Below are positions 1 through 9,363 of a stretch of DNA of 64,000 nucleotides, in pieces. The first letter of the stretch is position 1. Each line of letters starts with the position of its first letter. A program made the position numbers and the translations under genes. The notes beneath the pieces are model-generated. The model was given only the letters and a program-made list of their open reading frames with translations, did not search any database and was not told the DNA's origin. The stretch spans positions 1 to 64,000 of the forward strand of contig NZ_BBJX01000001.1 in assembly GCF_000739995.1 (NCBI RefSeq), written 5' to 3'. Source of the stretch: Comamonas granuli NBRC 101663 (GTDB lineage: Bacteria; Pseudomonadota; Gammaproteobacteria; Burkholderiales; Burkholderiaceae_C).

Positions 1-840
1 AGAAACGCGCTCCACGCGCACATCGCCGCCGGTGTAGGCCTGCAGCAGCACGTCCAGCGAAGGCCCGCCCGCGCCGCCGTAGTTGGACGATATGGCGTTC
101 AGCAAGCCGCCTTCATCGGATAGCGCCGCGCACCGGCCGCGCTGCTCGGTCAACACGGTTTGCACGCGCTCCACCGTGCTTTCGTTGACGTAGGCGCGCG
201 GGGGGTAGAGCTGCTCCGGCATGTCTGCCAGCTCCTCCTCGATCTGCTTGCGCAGGTGGTCGCGTTCCTCCTGGTTCTCTGCCTTGCCAGCCTGGGCTTG
301 CAGGCGCTTTACGGTGGCCTCGGCAACGGCAATGCGGGCGTTGTTGCCCGCAATCTCGCGCCGCATGCGGTCACCGGCCCGCTTCTCCCATGCCTCCAAT
401 GGCGCCACCAGCGCGGCCTTGATAGCCGATTTGCGCGAGCCGCTCGGCGCAACCGTCAGGCTCCAAAATGATGTGGATTCGGTGTAGCCCTCATGCACCT
501 GCACCACGTAGCGCCGCTGCGCGCAGGTGGCCACCACCGACAGCGCAAAGCCCACGGCCATGGCGGGCGGGGTCTGCGTGGCCTCGCACAGCGCCGCCAC
601 GTACTGCCCCAGCCAGCCGGGCAGCACATCGGCAGGTATCTCGGGCGGCACGGCACCGCCGACCATGGGGATGGGCCAGTCAGGCGCGGGAGCCGGGGCA
701 GCGGCGCGCGGTGCTGGAGGCTCCACAGGCGTGGCCTGGTCGATCTGTTCGCGCACTGCGTCCAGCCCCACCAGCACGGCCGCGTCGTTGAAATCGGTCA
801 GTTTGTCTTCTTGCAGCGGGGGGAATGTCTCAGACACCAT
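1..840 (-). CDS. DUF3987 family protein, partial (C-terminus beyond window)
   Basis: An uninterrupted frame of 280 codons runs from an ATG at 838-840 off the left edge. The start overlaps the end of the upstream primase-like gene by 11 bp, so the two are probably translated together. The N-terminal 60 residues are rich in Pro and Ala. Residues 131-138 (APSGSRKS) form the P-loop-like motif of DUF3987 proteins, in which Arg often replaces the usual Gly before Lys-Ser. An acidic, Lys- and Glu-rich stretch that could form a coiled coil follows at about 165-215. In satellites and prophages these putative ATPases commonly sit next to a Toprim or primase protein and are thought to act in element replication. 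The family call rests on motif and neighbourhood; the exact activity is unknown. Confidence 0.72.
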   Translation of the reverse strand, partial: MVSETFPPLQEDKLTDFNDAAVLVGLDAVREQIDQATPVEPPAPRAAAPAPAPDWPIPMVGGAVPPEIPADVLPGWLGQYVAALCEATQTPPAMAVGFALSVVATCAQRRYVVQVHEGYTESTSFWSLTVAPSGSRKSAIKAALVAPLEAWEKRAGDRMRREIAGNNARIAVAEATVKRLQAQAGKAENQEERDHLRKQIEEELADMPEQLYPPRAYVNESTVERVQTVLTEQRGRCAALSDEGGLLNAISSNYGGAGGPSLDVLLQAYTGGDVRVERVS

Positions 841-1726
841 GGCGCGCACCCCTCTCGAACCGGGGGACAGCCACAAAGCCACCCACAGCCCGCGCCGCCT
901 CGGTGGCCCTGGTCAGGCCCGGATTGCCAGGGGTCTGGCTGTCGTCGTCGGCGGCAACCACGATGCGCGCGTGAGGAAACTTTGCGCGCAGGGCGCGCGC
1001 CACCGGCATCAGGTTGCCCGCGTTGAAGGCGCAGGCCGTGGCGTCGCCCGTGGCCATGAAAACCGTGGCCGCGGTGGCGAAACCCTCGGCCAACAGCAGG
1101 CGATTGCCGGGCCTGCCCATGGCGTAGTAACAGCCCTGAATGCGTCCGCCGCTCAAGAAGCGCTTGGAGCCATCGGCGCCGATGAATTGCAGGGTATGCA
1201 GCGCACCAGCGGCGTCGCGCGCAGGAACGACCAATGCCCCGTTGAGCTGGCGCACACCAAAACCGCGAATGCCCTTGCGGCGCAGGTAGGGGTGTGCATC
1301 GTCTGCTGGCCTCGCTGCGCGCCAAAGCCTATCGGCCCGCTCGCGCGCCGCCCGATGCACTGCCACCTGTTCGGCGGCGCGCGCCGCCTGCATGGCCCTG
1401 AACTGGCGCTGCAGCTCCGCATGCTGCGCTGGCGTCAGCGGCTCATTTCCACCCGCTCGCCAGGTATGGGTTATGCCCGTTTTCCAGCTCCCGAAGGCCC
1501 CGGCCATGACGGGCTGGTCATGCAGAACAACCCAGCCGTTTTTGCTGCCAGGCTTGTCGCCGCGCACTCGGTAGCGGCGCAGCCTGCCATCGGGCATCAA
1601 GTCAATGTCTTTGAATGGCTCCAGGCCGACATGCCTCATGGCCTCGAACATCGAGGAAAATTCCCTGCACGCCCTGCGCAGGTCATTGACAGGCACCGCA
1701 TGCCTGTCGATAATTTTTTTGTTCAT
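830..1726 (-). CDS. Toprim-domain primase-like protein
   Basis: 298 residues from the ATG at 1724-1726, which has AGGAG about 8 bases upstream. A longer frame reaches 1783 but has no comparable ribosome site. The C-terminal half carries Toprim features: LLLAEGFATAATVF with the conserved Glu, then IVVAADDD with the Asp cluster. The middle has the HPYLRRKGI segment found in phage and plasmid primase-like proteins. These proteins act in initiation of element DNA replication. No clear zinc-finger domain is visible at the N-terminus, so the protein may be an accessory or degenerate primase. It overlaps the downstream DUF3987 start, consistent with a replication operon. Confidence 0.75.
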   Translation of the reverse strand: MNKKIIDRHAVPVNDLRRACREFSSMFEAMRHVGLEPFKDIDLMPDGRLRRYRVRGDKPGSKNGWVVLHDQPVMAGAFGSWKTGITHTWRAGGNEPLTPAQHAELQRQFRAMQAARAAEQVAVHRAARERADRLWRAARPADDAHPYLRRKGIRGFGVRQLNGALVVPARDAAGALHTLQFIGADGSKRFLSGGRIQGCYYAMGRPGNRLLLAEGFATAATVFMATGDATACAFNAGNLMPVARALRAKFPHARIVVAADDDSQTPGNPGLTRATEAARAVGGFVAVPRFERGARHGV

Positions 1727-1779
1727 TTTCCGCTCCTCACCGCCTCGGCCCCGCAATGGCCCAGGCGGTTTTTCTTTGC

Positions 1780-2064
1780 TCAATCACCCCTGGCGCTGGC
1801 GCCAGGAACAAAGCCGGCCTCAAGCTGGAACACGTTGCCCGCCTCGGACCGGGCCAGACATTCACCCGTCACCGGATCGAACACGCGCAGCACGCCAGGC
1901 CAGTCCACGCGCACCAGCACCGGCTTGCTGCCGGGCCTGCGCATGGTCTTGCTCAGCCATGGCTTGGCCGTGCTGTGCATTTCCGCGAACCGTGCAGCCT
2001 GGGCCAGGGTGCGACGGGCAGCAGCCTCGGCCGCGGCCTGCGCCTTTTGGTTGGGGTTCTCCAT
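1780..2064 (-). CDS. Hypothetical protein of the integrative element
   Basis: 94 residues if translation starts at the ATG at 2062-2064, which has AGGAG about 8 bases upstream; an in-frame GTG at 2073 lies too close to that site. The N-terminal third is rich in Ala, Gln and Arg and probably helical. The C-terminal half contains VLVRVDWPGVLRVFDPVTGE, which looks like a short beta-rich segment. No signal peptide or membrane segment is visible. It lies between an unknown gene and the primase-like gene on the same strand, so it is probably co-transcribed with the replication genes. I do not recognise the family. Confidence 0.6.
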   Translation of the reverse strand: MENPNQKAQAAAEAAARRTLAQAARFAEMHSTAKPWLSKTMRRPGSKPVLVRVDWPGVLRVFDPVTGECLARSEAGNVFQLEAGFVPGASARGD

Positions 2065-2096
2065 CGATGTCACTCCTGGGCAAACTGCCGCTCAAT

Positions 2097-2636
2097 TCAG
2101 ACATAACGCACCTCAACGGCGGTCTTTGCCGGCCGACCTGGCCTTTTTCTCTGCGGAACGACGGCGGCCTTGAACGCCTGAAAGGCGCTGTCCTGGCTCG
2201 CTTCAAAGTAGCGGGCCAAGCGTTCCGCCCGCACAAGACACCCTTCGGGCGAAAGTTCATAGAGCGCCCGGGCGATCTCAAGCCGCTTTTGCCGGATGCT
2301 CCACGCATCCTCCAGGCAGGTAGAGCGCAGGCACCACCAGTCGCCCGTAATCCACACCGACATGGGGCCTTTGATGCCGTCTGGCCGCTTGCGCCCCAGC
2401 CAATAGGACGCGCCGCCACTGCACCATTCGACTTTCTGTTTACCCTGGGGCCACACGGTGCCGGGCGGTATAACGCCTTCTGCTTCCAGTTGGGCGCGAG
2501 TGCCTTCGTACTCCCAGAACCGAAAGCCACGCTTGTAGATCGTGATCTTTAGTTCGCGCCCGGGAATAGGCAACTGCGCCGCAGCGGCGCCAGGAAAATG
2601 GGGGGGTTGCGTCGCGGCAATGTCGCGGGTGCTCAT
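2097..2636 (-). CDS. Hypothetical protein of the integrative element
   Basis: 179 residues. Its ATG overlaps the stop of the upstream small gene (ATGA at 2633-2636), a typical coupled start. The N-terminal half holds aromatic motifs such as YKRGFRFWEYEG and a Trp-rich region around ITGDWWCLRSTCLEDAW. The C-terminus is basic (RKRPGRPAK), which could bind nucleic acid. No signal peptide or transmembrane helix is evident. The position between the regulatory end of the element and its primase gene suggests a role in replication or its control, but no family could be assigned. Confidence 0.6.
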   Translation of the reverse strand: MSTRDIAATQPPHFPGAAAAQLPIPGRELKITIYKRGFRFWEYEGTRAQLEAEGVIPPGTVWPQGKQKVEWCSGGASYWLGRKRPDGIKGPMSVWITGDWWCLRSTCLEDAWSIRQKRLEIARALYELSPEGCLVRAERLARYFEASQDSAFQAFKAAVVPQRKRPGRPAKTAVEVRYV

Positions 2637-2884
2637 GCTGCACCCCCTTGCAGCGCATCAGCGCATGCCAGCAGCTCGGCGGCCACAGCCCGGGCCTGCT
2701 CCGCGGTGAAGGCCATGCGGCAAGACTGCACGTCCCCCTGCAGGCCGAGCAGCACGCTGCCGCTCGGTCGAACGGCGTGCACGGTAAGCAGATCGCCACT
2801 TGGCAGCAGGGCCTGAGAATCGCGCGGGCTCAGGGCATTTGACCCTGGCTCGCTCGTGTGGGTGGTGAAGATGACGGCGCTCAT
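2633..2884 (-). CDS. Small hypothetical protein
   Basis: 83 residues. The chosen start is the ATG at 2882-2884, which overlaps the stop of the gene upstream (ATGA). An open frame extends further upstream, but only through the coding region of that neighbour. The C-terminal part, FTAEQARAVAAELLACADAL, looks like a single amphipathic helix and ends in GGAA, as does the preceding protein. No known domain is recognised. It sits in a tight run of short genes joined by 4-bp overlaps, so it is probably a regulatory or accessory protein of the element. Confidence 0.55.
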   Translation of the reverse strand: MSAVIFTTHTSEPGSNALSPRDSQALLPSGDLLTVHAVRPSGSVLLGLQGDVQSCRMAFTAEQARAVAAELLACADALQGGAA

Positions 2885-3108
2885 GCTGCTCCCCCTTGCG
2901 CCAGGACAGCCAGACGACGCAGGGCCGATAGCGCCTGAGCGCTCTTGCGCGCTGCGCCTGCATGGTTGCCCTTGCGGGTGTAGTAGGTGGCCATCGCGCA
3001 AGCGTTGATGGCCTCGCCATGCAAGGCGACAGGGTCAAAGTGGGGGGTGTTGCCCGTGCCGGGCTTGGATGCGGGCGCAATGCGGCCCACGGGTGCGGTG
3101 TTAGCCAT
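2881..3108 (-). CDS. Small hypothetical protein at head of element operon
   Basis: 75 residues from the ATG at 3106-3108, preceded by AAGGAG with a 6-base gap, a strong ribosome site. The C-terminal half (ARKSAQALSALRRLAVLAQ) is helical and basic. The same frame stays open upstream to about 3411 through the hairpin-rich segment, so a longer Ash-like product with an upstream start cannot be excluded; the ribosome site favours the short form. The next gene overlaps its stop codon by ATGA. Function unknown. Confidence 0.6.
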   Translation of the reverse strand: MANTAPVGRIAPASKPGTGNTPHFDPVALHGEAINACAMATYYTRKGNHAGAARKSAQALSALRRLAVLAQGGAA

Positions 3109-3407
3109 GAATGGCTCCTTCGGAACAGGTTTGAAACCTGCCGCCCTCATCGCCAAATGAGGGTGGCAGACCGTGTCAGGTTGGCGAACCGGCCGAAGGA
3201 ACCGGCACACCCTTGCGGGTGTCCCAACACGGCCCGCCGTAAAGGTAGCCGTGCGCCACACGCAGCATGTGGGCATGAAAAAAGCCGCTGTCCAAAAAAA
3301 GGGCGCGGCTGCTGCGCCTTCGGTGATCGGGTCGCCAAACCCGTGGTGTTTTTCAACACCGGGGTGGAATGTAGCACGGCTTGCCGCCGCTGTGTCAGGC
3401 GCCGCGT
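3109..3407 (-). other. Hairpin-rich leader between alpA-like gene and the element operon
   Basis: This 299-base gap contains at least four short inverted repeats: CAGGTTTGAAACCTG (3126-3140), CCCTCAT/ATGAGGG (3144-3163), ACACCC/GGGTGT (3207-3222) and GGTGTT/AACACC (3345-3360). In P4-like satellites the corresponding position holds either a structured regulatory RNA or an Ash/Icd-like small gene. An open frame does cross this segment on the minus strand. I therefore record it as a structured leader of undecided nature. Confidence 0.45.
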
Positions 3408-3677
3408 TCATACGTGCGCCACCGTTTGCGTCAGCGCCTCGAAACGCTCGGCCCGCTGCGCATGGAGCTTGGCCACCAGCGCACGAATGGCCTCATCGGG
3501 TTGCCCCGCAACGCGCGCGGCCGTGACGGCTTCAACCTCGTAATCTGGCCAGCCCACAGAGCGCAGGCCAATGGCCACGGGCTTGGTCAGAAGCCCGGCT
3601 TGAACCGCGTTGTAAACCGATGTTTTGGACCGATGGCCCGTGATTGCAGTGACCCCACAGATTCGCAAAATTGCCAT
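3408..3677 (-). CDS. AlpA-family phage/element regulatory protein
   Basis: 89 residues. The N-terminus (MAILRICGVTAITGHRSKTS) and the following KPVAIGLRSVGWPDYEV match the small MerR-like helix-turn-helix of AlpA and excisionase proteins, including the conserved GWP..EV ending of the wing. The C-terminus (DEAIRALVAKLHAQR) forms the usual trailing helix. AlpA proteins activate integrase or excision genes of cryptic elements, or act as excision directionality factors. Its position between the integrase side and the replication operon fits that role. Confidence 0.85.
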   Translation of the reverse strand: MAILRICGVTAITGHRSKTSVYNAVQAGLLTKPVAIGLRSVGWPDYEVEAVTAARVAGQPDEAIRALVAKLHAQRAERFEALTQTVAHV

Positions 3678-4342
3678 CTTGGCCGCCCTTGTCTGTTGTT
3701 GGACATGGGGGCGAGTCTCAAATCTGAAGCCTTTGAAGTCACCGTCATTCGGTGTCAGTCTTTGTCATTTTGTTCGGGGTGCGCTTGATCCCATTCAGAT
3801 TGGGTTTGGCCATCTAGGAAGCGCTGTGGCCAAATTTCAGTTGCGCGTTTCAGGTCGCGTTCGATTTGCCTGCATGATTTATGGCGTTCCTCGGCGACCG
3901 TTGCCACAGCTTCAGCATGCGTCAACCCGCTTTCTCTGAGAGCCTTGACTTCATGGTGAATGTCCAGAATCACAAAGTCGACCTCCTCAACTAACTCGAA
4001 CGTTCCGTGCTCGGCAAAGCGTTGTAGGGCGCCCAAGAGCTCATCCGCGTTAGCATAAAAAAATTCCTGTTTCTCCGGTGGACTTTCAGGATTTAAACAA
4101 TGCCTCCCATCTGGCGAATTTTCAGCCAGCAGGTACTGGTCAACTATTTCCTGTGCGCGGGCTCTCTCTTCAGGACTGGCGCGCCGCCCTGTCTTTTTCT
4201 GTCTCATACGCTCCCCGTCTCGCACCTGAATAAGTAGCCATCGCCGCCAGGTCAGGGTGTCCCGGTTTTCGCCCTCGGGGATCAGTCTCGGGCTAGGCAT
4301 GGCTTCAAACGATGCGCACTTGGCGCCCGGCCTATGTACCCA
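3678..4342 (-). other. Lower-GC cargo slot between integrase and alpA-like gene
   Basis: Base composition drops visibly here compared with both flanks, most clearly from about 3780 to 4200. The interval holds a single gene (3755-4207). In P4-like elements the interval beside the integrase is a frequent place for exchangeable cargo genes. That comparison, and the idea that this segment arrived separately from the rest of the element, is an inference from composition and position. Confidence 0.4.
3755..4207 (-). CDS. Hypothetical protein (possible cargo gene)
   Basis: 150 residues from the ATG at 4205-4207, which has GGGGAG just upstream; an in-frame ATG at 4300 gives 181 residues but lacks a ribosome site. 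The protein is hydrophilic and highly charged, with a basic N-terminus (MRQKKTGRRASPEERARAQE) and long predicted helices, one of them around EVKALRESGLTHAEAVATV. Codon use is less GC-rich than in the neighbours. No domain is recognised and there are no membrane segments. It stands alone between integrase and alpA-like gene. Confidence 0.6.
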   Translation of the reverse strand: MRQKKTGRRASPEERARAQEIVDQYLLAENSPDGRHCLNPESPPEKQEFFYANADELLGALQRFAEHGTFELVEEVDFVILDIHHEVKALRESGLTHAEAVATVAEERHKSCRQIERDLKRATEIWPQRFLDGQTQSEWDQAHPEQNDKD

Positions 4343-5566
4343 TCAAGCGATACCAACGCGCAGCGGCACCACGTCCGCACCGCGACGGAGCTTGTCCAGG
4401 TGGTTTGCCCAGTCGCACATCATCACGCGCCGCTCTTGCAAATACAGCGCGTGGTTGTAGGCTGCGCTCACTTCGTTTCGCTCCTGGTGGGCGAGCTGCA
4501 GCTCAATGGCGTGGTGGGCGTAACCCTGTTCATGCAGGATGGTGGAAGCCATGCCCCGGAACCCGTGGCCGGTCATGCGGCCCTTGTAGCCCATGCGCTC
4601 CAACGCTTTCAGGATGGTGTTGTTGCTCATGGGCTTGGCGTGGTCACGCTCGCCAGGGAACAGCAGCTCGCGCCCGCCTGAGAGCGTATGCAGCACCTTC
4701 AGCACCTCCACGGCCTGCGGCGACAGGGGCACGATGTGGGGCGTTTTCATCTTCATGCGCTCGGGTGGGATGCGCCACTCTGCGGCCTGCAGGTCGAACT
4801 CTGCCCAGCGTGCCGCGATCAGCTCGGACGTGCGCACGAAGGTGAGGGCCATCAACTGCATGGCCAGGCGCGTGTAGGGCCCGCCCTGGTATGCCTCGAT
4901 CTTGCGCAGCAGCTCGGGCAGCTCCTTTTCACCCAGGCGGGCGTAGTTCTCCTTCCTGCGGCTCTTGAGGGTGTCGCTGGGCTTCACGTCCGTGGCCGGG
5001 TTGCGCTCGATCAGGTCATGCGCCACGGCATACCGCATCACCTGGCCCGCCATCTGCAGCACGCGGTGTGCCAGGTCGATGGCGCCGCGTTCCTGCACGG
5101 CTTTTGCCATGCGCGTCAGGTCTTTGGCGGTCAAGCTGGCAATGGGTCGCGAACCCAGCAATGGGAAGGCGTCCGCCTCCAGGCGCTTGATGGCGTATTC
5201 AGCATGGCGCGGGCTTTTGCCGTCCCTCCAGTGCTCCCACCACAGCCGCGCCACGGCCTCGAAGGTGTTGGCCTGGTCGAACGCGCTGGCCGCCTTGGCT
5301 TCGCGCCGGAGCTGGCCGGGGTCTGTGCCGTTCTTCAGCGCCTTGCGGGCATCGTCTCGAGCCTCCCTGGCCTGCGCCAGCGACACTTCGGGGTACACGC
5401 CCAGCGCCAGGCGCTTTTCTTTGCCGCCGTACCGGTACTTCCAGCGCCAGTATTTGCCACCGGCTGCGGTCACTTCCAAGTAGAGGGCTTTTTCATCGGC
5501 CAGGCGGACGCTGGGGCGCCCCTCGGGGCAAGTGGCCTTCTTGCACGCTGTGTCGGTCAGGGGCAT
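4343..5566 (-). CDS. Tyrosine recombinase / P4-type integrase
   Basis: 407 residues. The N-terminal ~90 residues are the DUF4102 arm-binding domain, ending in the typical GVYPEVSLAQAREARDDARK stretch. A core-binding domain follows at roughly 100-185, then the catalytic domain. The catalytic set is visible: Arg245 (LTFVRTSEL), His334 and Arg337 (HGFR), His360 and the nucleophile Tyr370 (SAAYNHA). The start lies 177 bp from the 3' end of tRNA-Ser and the gene points away from it, the usual arrangement for integration into a tRNA gene. All key residues are present, so the enzyme is probably functional. Confidence 0.95.
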   Translation of the reverse strand: MPLTDTACKKATCPEGRPSVRLADEKALYLEVTAAGGKYWRWKYRYGGKEKRLALGVYPEVSLAQAREARDDARKALKNGTDPGQLRREAKAASAFDQANTFEAVARLWWEHWRDGKSPRHAEYAIKRLEADAFPLLGSRPIASLTAKDLTRMAKAVQERGAIDLAHRVLQMAGQVMRYAVAHDLIERNPATDVKPSDTLKSRRKENYARLGEKELPELLRKIEAYQGGPYTRLAMQLMALTFVRTSELIAARWAEFDLQAAEWRIPPERMKMKTPHIVPLSPQAVEVLKVLHTLSGGRELLFPGERDHAKPMSNNTILKALERMGYKGRMTGHGFRGMASTILHEQGYAHHAIELQLAHQERNEVSAAYNHALYLQERRVMMCDWANHLDKLRRGADVVPLRVGIA

Positions 5567-5676
5567 TTTGGGGGCACATTTTTGGGGGCATCGGAAAAGC
5601 CCGATTTATGCCCCCGATTGTGCCCCCCGGTTTGCGTGGCTTCAACTGCCTGCCTTTGTGCTTCTTTGGCCAAAAA

Positions 5677-5708
5677 AAACCCCGCTTACCTATAGGAAAG
5701 CGGGGTTT
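5677..5708 (-). terminator. Intrinsic terminator downstream of tRNA-Ser
   Basis: An 11-bp stem (AAACCCCGCTT / AAGCGGGGTTT) with a 10-base loop. On the minus strand it is followed by a run of T residues, so it should end transcription coming from tRNA-Ser before the integrase promoter. Confidence 0.85.
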
Positions 5709-5742
5709 ACTGGTCAGCTTTGTACGTCGTTGAACGTCAAAC

Positions 5743-5832
<90 letters not shown>

Positions 5833-5884
5833 GCAGCGTCGAAGCCCGCGATTCTAGCAGCAAATCCGAGCTTTGCGGCGGCCC

Positions 5885-6367
5885 TCAGGTCCGCGGCCGG
5901 CTCCGGTCGATGCGCACCACGGAGCTCTCCTTGATCTCCTCCATCACCACATAGCTGCTCGACTGCGCCGCCACCGGCATCTGCTTGAGCATGGTGCCCA
6001 GCATGTGCCGGTATTCGGACATGCCCGTCAGGCGCGCCTTGACCAGGTAGTCGAAGCTGCCCGAGACCAGGTGGCATTCGAGCACCTCGGGCATGTTCTG
6101 CAGTTCGTCGCGCACCTTCTTGAAGATGGGCTCGGACTTTTCCGACAGGGTGATTTCCACGAACACCAGCAGGCTTTTGCCCACGGCCGCGGGGTTGATG
6201 TGCGCGTGGTAGCCGGTGATGATGCCCAGGCTCTCCAGCCGCTTGACGCGCTGCGAGCACGGCGAGGTGGACAGGCCCACGCGCTCGCCCAGCTCGGTCA
6301 TGGTCAGGCGGCCTTCCTGCTGCAGGAGGTCGAGGATGCGGCGGTCGATGGTGTCGAGTTCAGACAT
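5885..6367 (-). CDS. Lrp/AsnC family transcriptional regulator
   Basis: 160 residues. The N-terminus is an AsnC-type winged helix-turn-helix (LDTIDRRILDLLQQEGRLTM, then ELGERVGLSTSPCSQRVKRL). The C-terminal ~80 residues form the RAM ligand-binding domain (HLVSGSFDYLVKARLTGM). Such regulators sense amino acids and often control the adjacent catabolic gene. It is divergent from dadA, with a perfect palindrome in the shared promoter region, so it probably regulates D-amino acid dehydrogenase and itself; alanine would be a reasonable effector. This pairing is known from DadR/Lrp-type systems, but the ligand here is inferred. Confidence 0.9.
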   Translation of the reverse strand: MSELDTIDRRILDLLQQEGRLTMTELGERVGLSTSPCSQRVKRLESLGIITGYHAHINPAAVGKSLLVFVEITLSEKSEPIFKKVRDELQNMPEVLECHLVSGSFDYLVKARLTGMSEYRHMLGTMLKQMPVAAQSSSYVVMEEIKESSVVRIDRSRPRT

Positions 6368-6395
6368 TGCTGCGGCAAAAGGTTTTTTGCGATTT

Positions 6396-6416
6396 TTGCA
6401 GCAATGATTGCTGCAA
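6396..6416. promoter_or_regulatory. Palindromic operator between lrp-type gene and dadA
   Basis: A perfect 10+1+10 palindrome, TTGCAGCAAT-G-ATTGCTGCAA, lies 28 bp upstream of the regulator start and 77 bp upstream of dadA. Its size and placement fit a binding site for the Lrp-type regulator. Confidence 0.65.
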
Positions 6417-6493
6417 TCAACGGCTAATTCAGCAAAAGATACGCGCGAAAATCCATAGAGTCACGCACATTCACCAAACAATGGAGACTGGAC

Positions 6494-7804
6494 GTGAAAA
6501 TTGTTGTTTTGGGATCAGGCGTGCTGGGGGTGGCTACGGCGTACTACCTGGCGCGCGCGGGCGCCGAGGTGACGGTGATCGACCGGCAGACCGGTCCGGC
6601 GCTGGACACCAGCTTTGCCAATGCCGGGCAGATCTCTTTCGGCTATTCCACGCCCTGGGGCGCCCCGGGCATTCCCGCCAAGGCCGTGAAGTGGATGTTC
6701 GAGCGCCATGCGCCGCTCTCGATCCGGCCCGATGGCACGCTGTTCCAGTTACGCTGGATGGCCGCCATGCTGCGCAATTGCTCGGCCGACCGCTACGCGG
6801 TGAACAAGGAGCGCATGCTGCGCCTGTCCAATTACAGCCGCGAATGCATAGGCCAGCTGCGCGCCGACACGGGCATTGCCTACGAGGGGCGCCAGGCGGG
6901 CACCTTGCAGCTGTTCCGCTCGCAAAAGCAGGTGGACCAGGCCCAGCGCGACATCCGCGTGCTCCAGGAATGCGGCATCGCCTACGAACTGCTGGACCGT
7001 ACGGGCGTCTGCCGGGCCGAGCCCGCCCTGGCCCAGGCCAGTGCCCCGATTGCCGGCGGCCTGCGCCTGCCGGCGGACGAGACCGGCGATTGCTTCCTGT
7101 TCACCAACGCCCTGGCCCGCCTGGCCGAGGGGCTGGGTGTGAAGTTCCGTTTCGGCACCGACGTCGAAGCCCTGCTGTCCGACGGCCAGGGCGCCATTGC
7201 CGGGGTGCAGCTGGCCACGCCCGAGCGGGAGGTGGTCAAGGCCGACCGCTATGTGCTGGCCATGGGCAGCTATTCGCGCCCGCTGCTGCTCTCCACGGGG
7301 CTGGACATTCCGGTGTACCCCGTCAAGGGCTACTCGCTCACCATCCCCATCCAGAACGCGGCGCTGGCACCCGTCTCCACCGTGCTCGACGAGACCTACA
7401 AGATTGCCCTCACGCGCTTTGACGACCGCATCCGCGTGGGCGGCATGGCCGAGCTCAGCGGCTTTGACCACACCCTGCGCCCGCAGCGCCGCGCCACGCT
7501 GGAAATGGTGACGCAGCAGCTCTTCCCCGGCGGCGACCTGCCGCGCGCCGAGTTCTGGACGGGCCTGCGTCCCATGACCCCCGACAGCACGCCCATCGTG
7601 GGCCGCACGCCCCTCAAGAACCTGTTCCTGAACACGGGCCACGGCACGCTGGGCTGGACCATGGCCTGCGGCTCCGGGCGCCTGCTGGCGGACCTGGTGA
7701 TGGGCCGCCCCACCGAAATCTCGACCGAGGGGCTCTCGGTGGACCGCTACCTGGGGGCATCGCGGGCGCCGGTGCGTGCCGCAGTGTCCGGGCAGGTGGC
7801 ATAA
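6494..7804 (+). CDS. dadA: D-amino acid dehydrogenase small subunit
   Basis: 436 residues with a GTG start preceded by GGAG at 6483-6486. It is an FAD-dependent oxidase/dehydrogenase: the N-terminal Rossmann motif [14 protein letters not shown] and the acidic VIDRQ strand end bind FAD. The C-terminal [16 protein letters not shown] and [16 protein letters not shown] segments are characteristic of DadA. It oxidises D-alanine and other D-amino acids to 2-oxo acids, passing electrons to the membrane quinone pool. No alanine racemase gene (dadX) follows. A strong terminator lies directly downstream. Confidence 0.93.
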   Translation: MKIVVLGSGVLGVATAYYLARAGAEVTVIDRQTGPALDTSFANAGQISFGYSTPWGAPGIPAKAVKWMFERHAPLSIRPDGTLFQLRWMAAMLRNCSADRYAVNKERMLRLSNYSRECIGQLRADTGIAYEGRQAGTLQLFRSQKQVDQAQRDIRVLQECGIAYELLDRTGVCRAEPALAQASAPIAGGLRLPADETGDCFLFTNALARLAEGLGVKFRFGTDVEALLSDGQGAIAGVQLATPEREVVKADRYVLAMGSYSRPLLLSTGLDIPVYPVKGYSLTIPIQNAALAPVSTVLDETYKIALTRFDDRIRVGGMAELSGFDHTLRPQRRATLEMVTQQLFPGGDLPRAEFWTGLRPMTPDSTPIVGRTPLKNLFLNTGHGTLGWTMACGSGRLLADLVMGRPTEISTEGLSVDRYLGASRAPVRAAVSGQVA

Positions 7805-7837
7805 GCCCCCTGGCGGGCCGCCGCCGCATGCAACAAC

Positions 7838-7861
7838 AAAGCCCGGCACGTGCCGGGCTTT
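7838..7861. terminator. Bidirectional terminator between dadA and serS
   Basis: Perfect 12-bp inverted repeat AAAGCCCGGCAC/GTGCCGGGCTTT between two convergent genes, with A/T tracts at both ends. Confidence 0.85.
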
Positions 7862-7891
7862 GTGGTTCGCGGCAGCGTTGACGCCGCGGCC

Positions 7892-9259
<1,368 letters not shown>

Positions 9260-9363
9260 TTAGATGGCCCCGCCCGCAGCGCCGCCGCCCCCTGTGGCGC
9301 CGCCGTGCTTTGCCGATAACATGGGCAGGCCCGCCCCGGCCGCGGGGCCTGCAGGAGGCTGCC

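Noticed and set aside
2881-3411. 176-residue product starting at 3411 as the real gene upstream of 2881
   Set aside because: The strong ribosome site before 3108 and the hairpin-rich upstream part favour the 75-residue form; the long form is kept only as an alternative (Ash-like).
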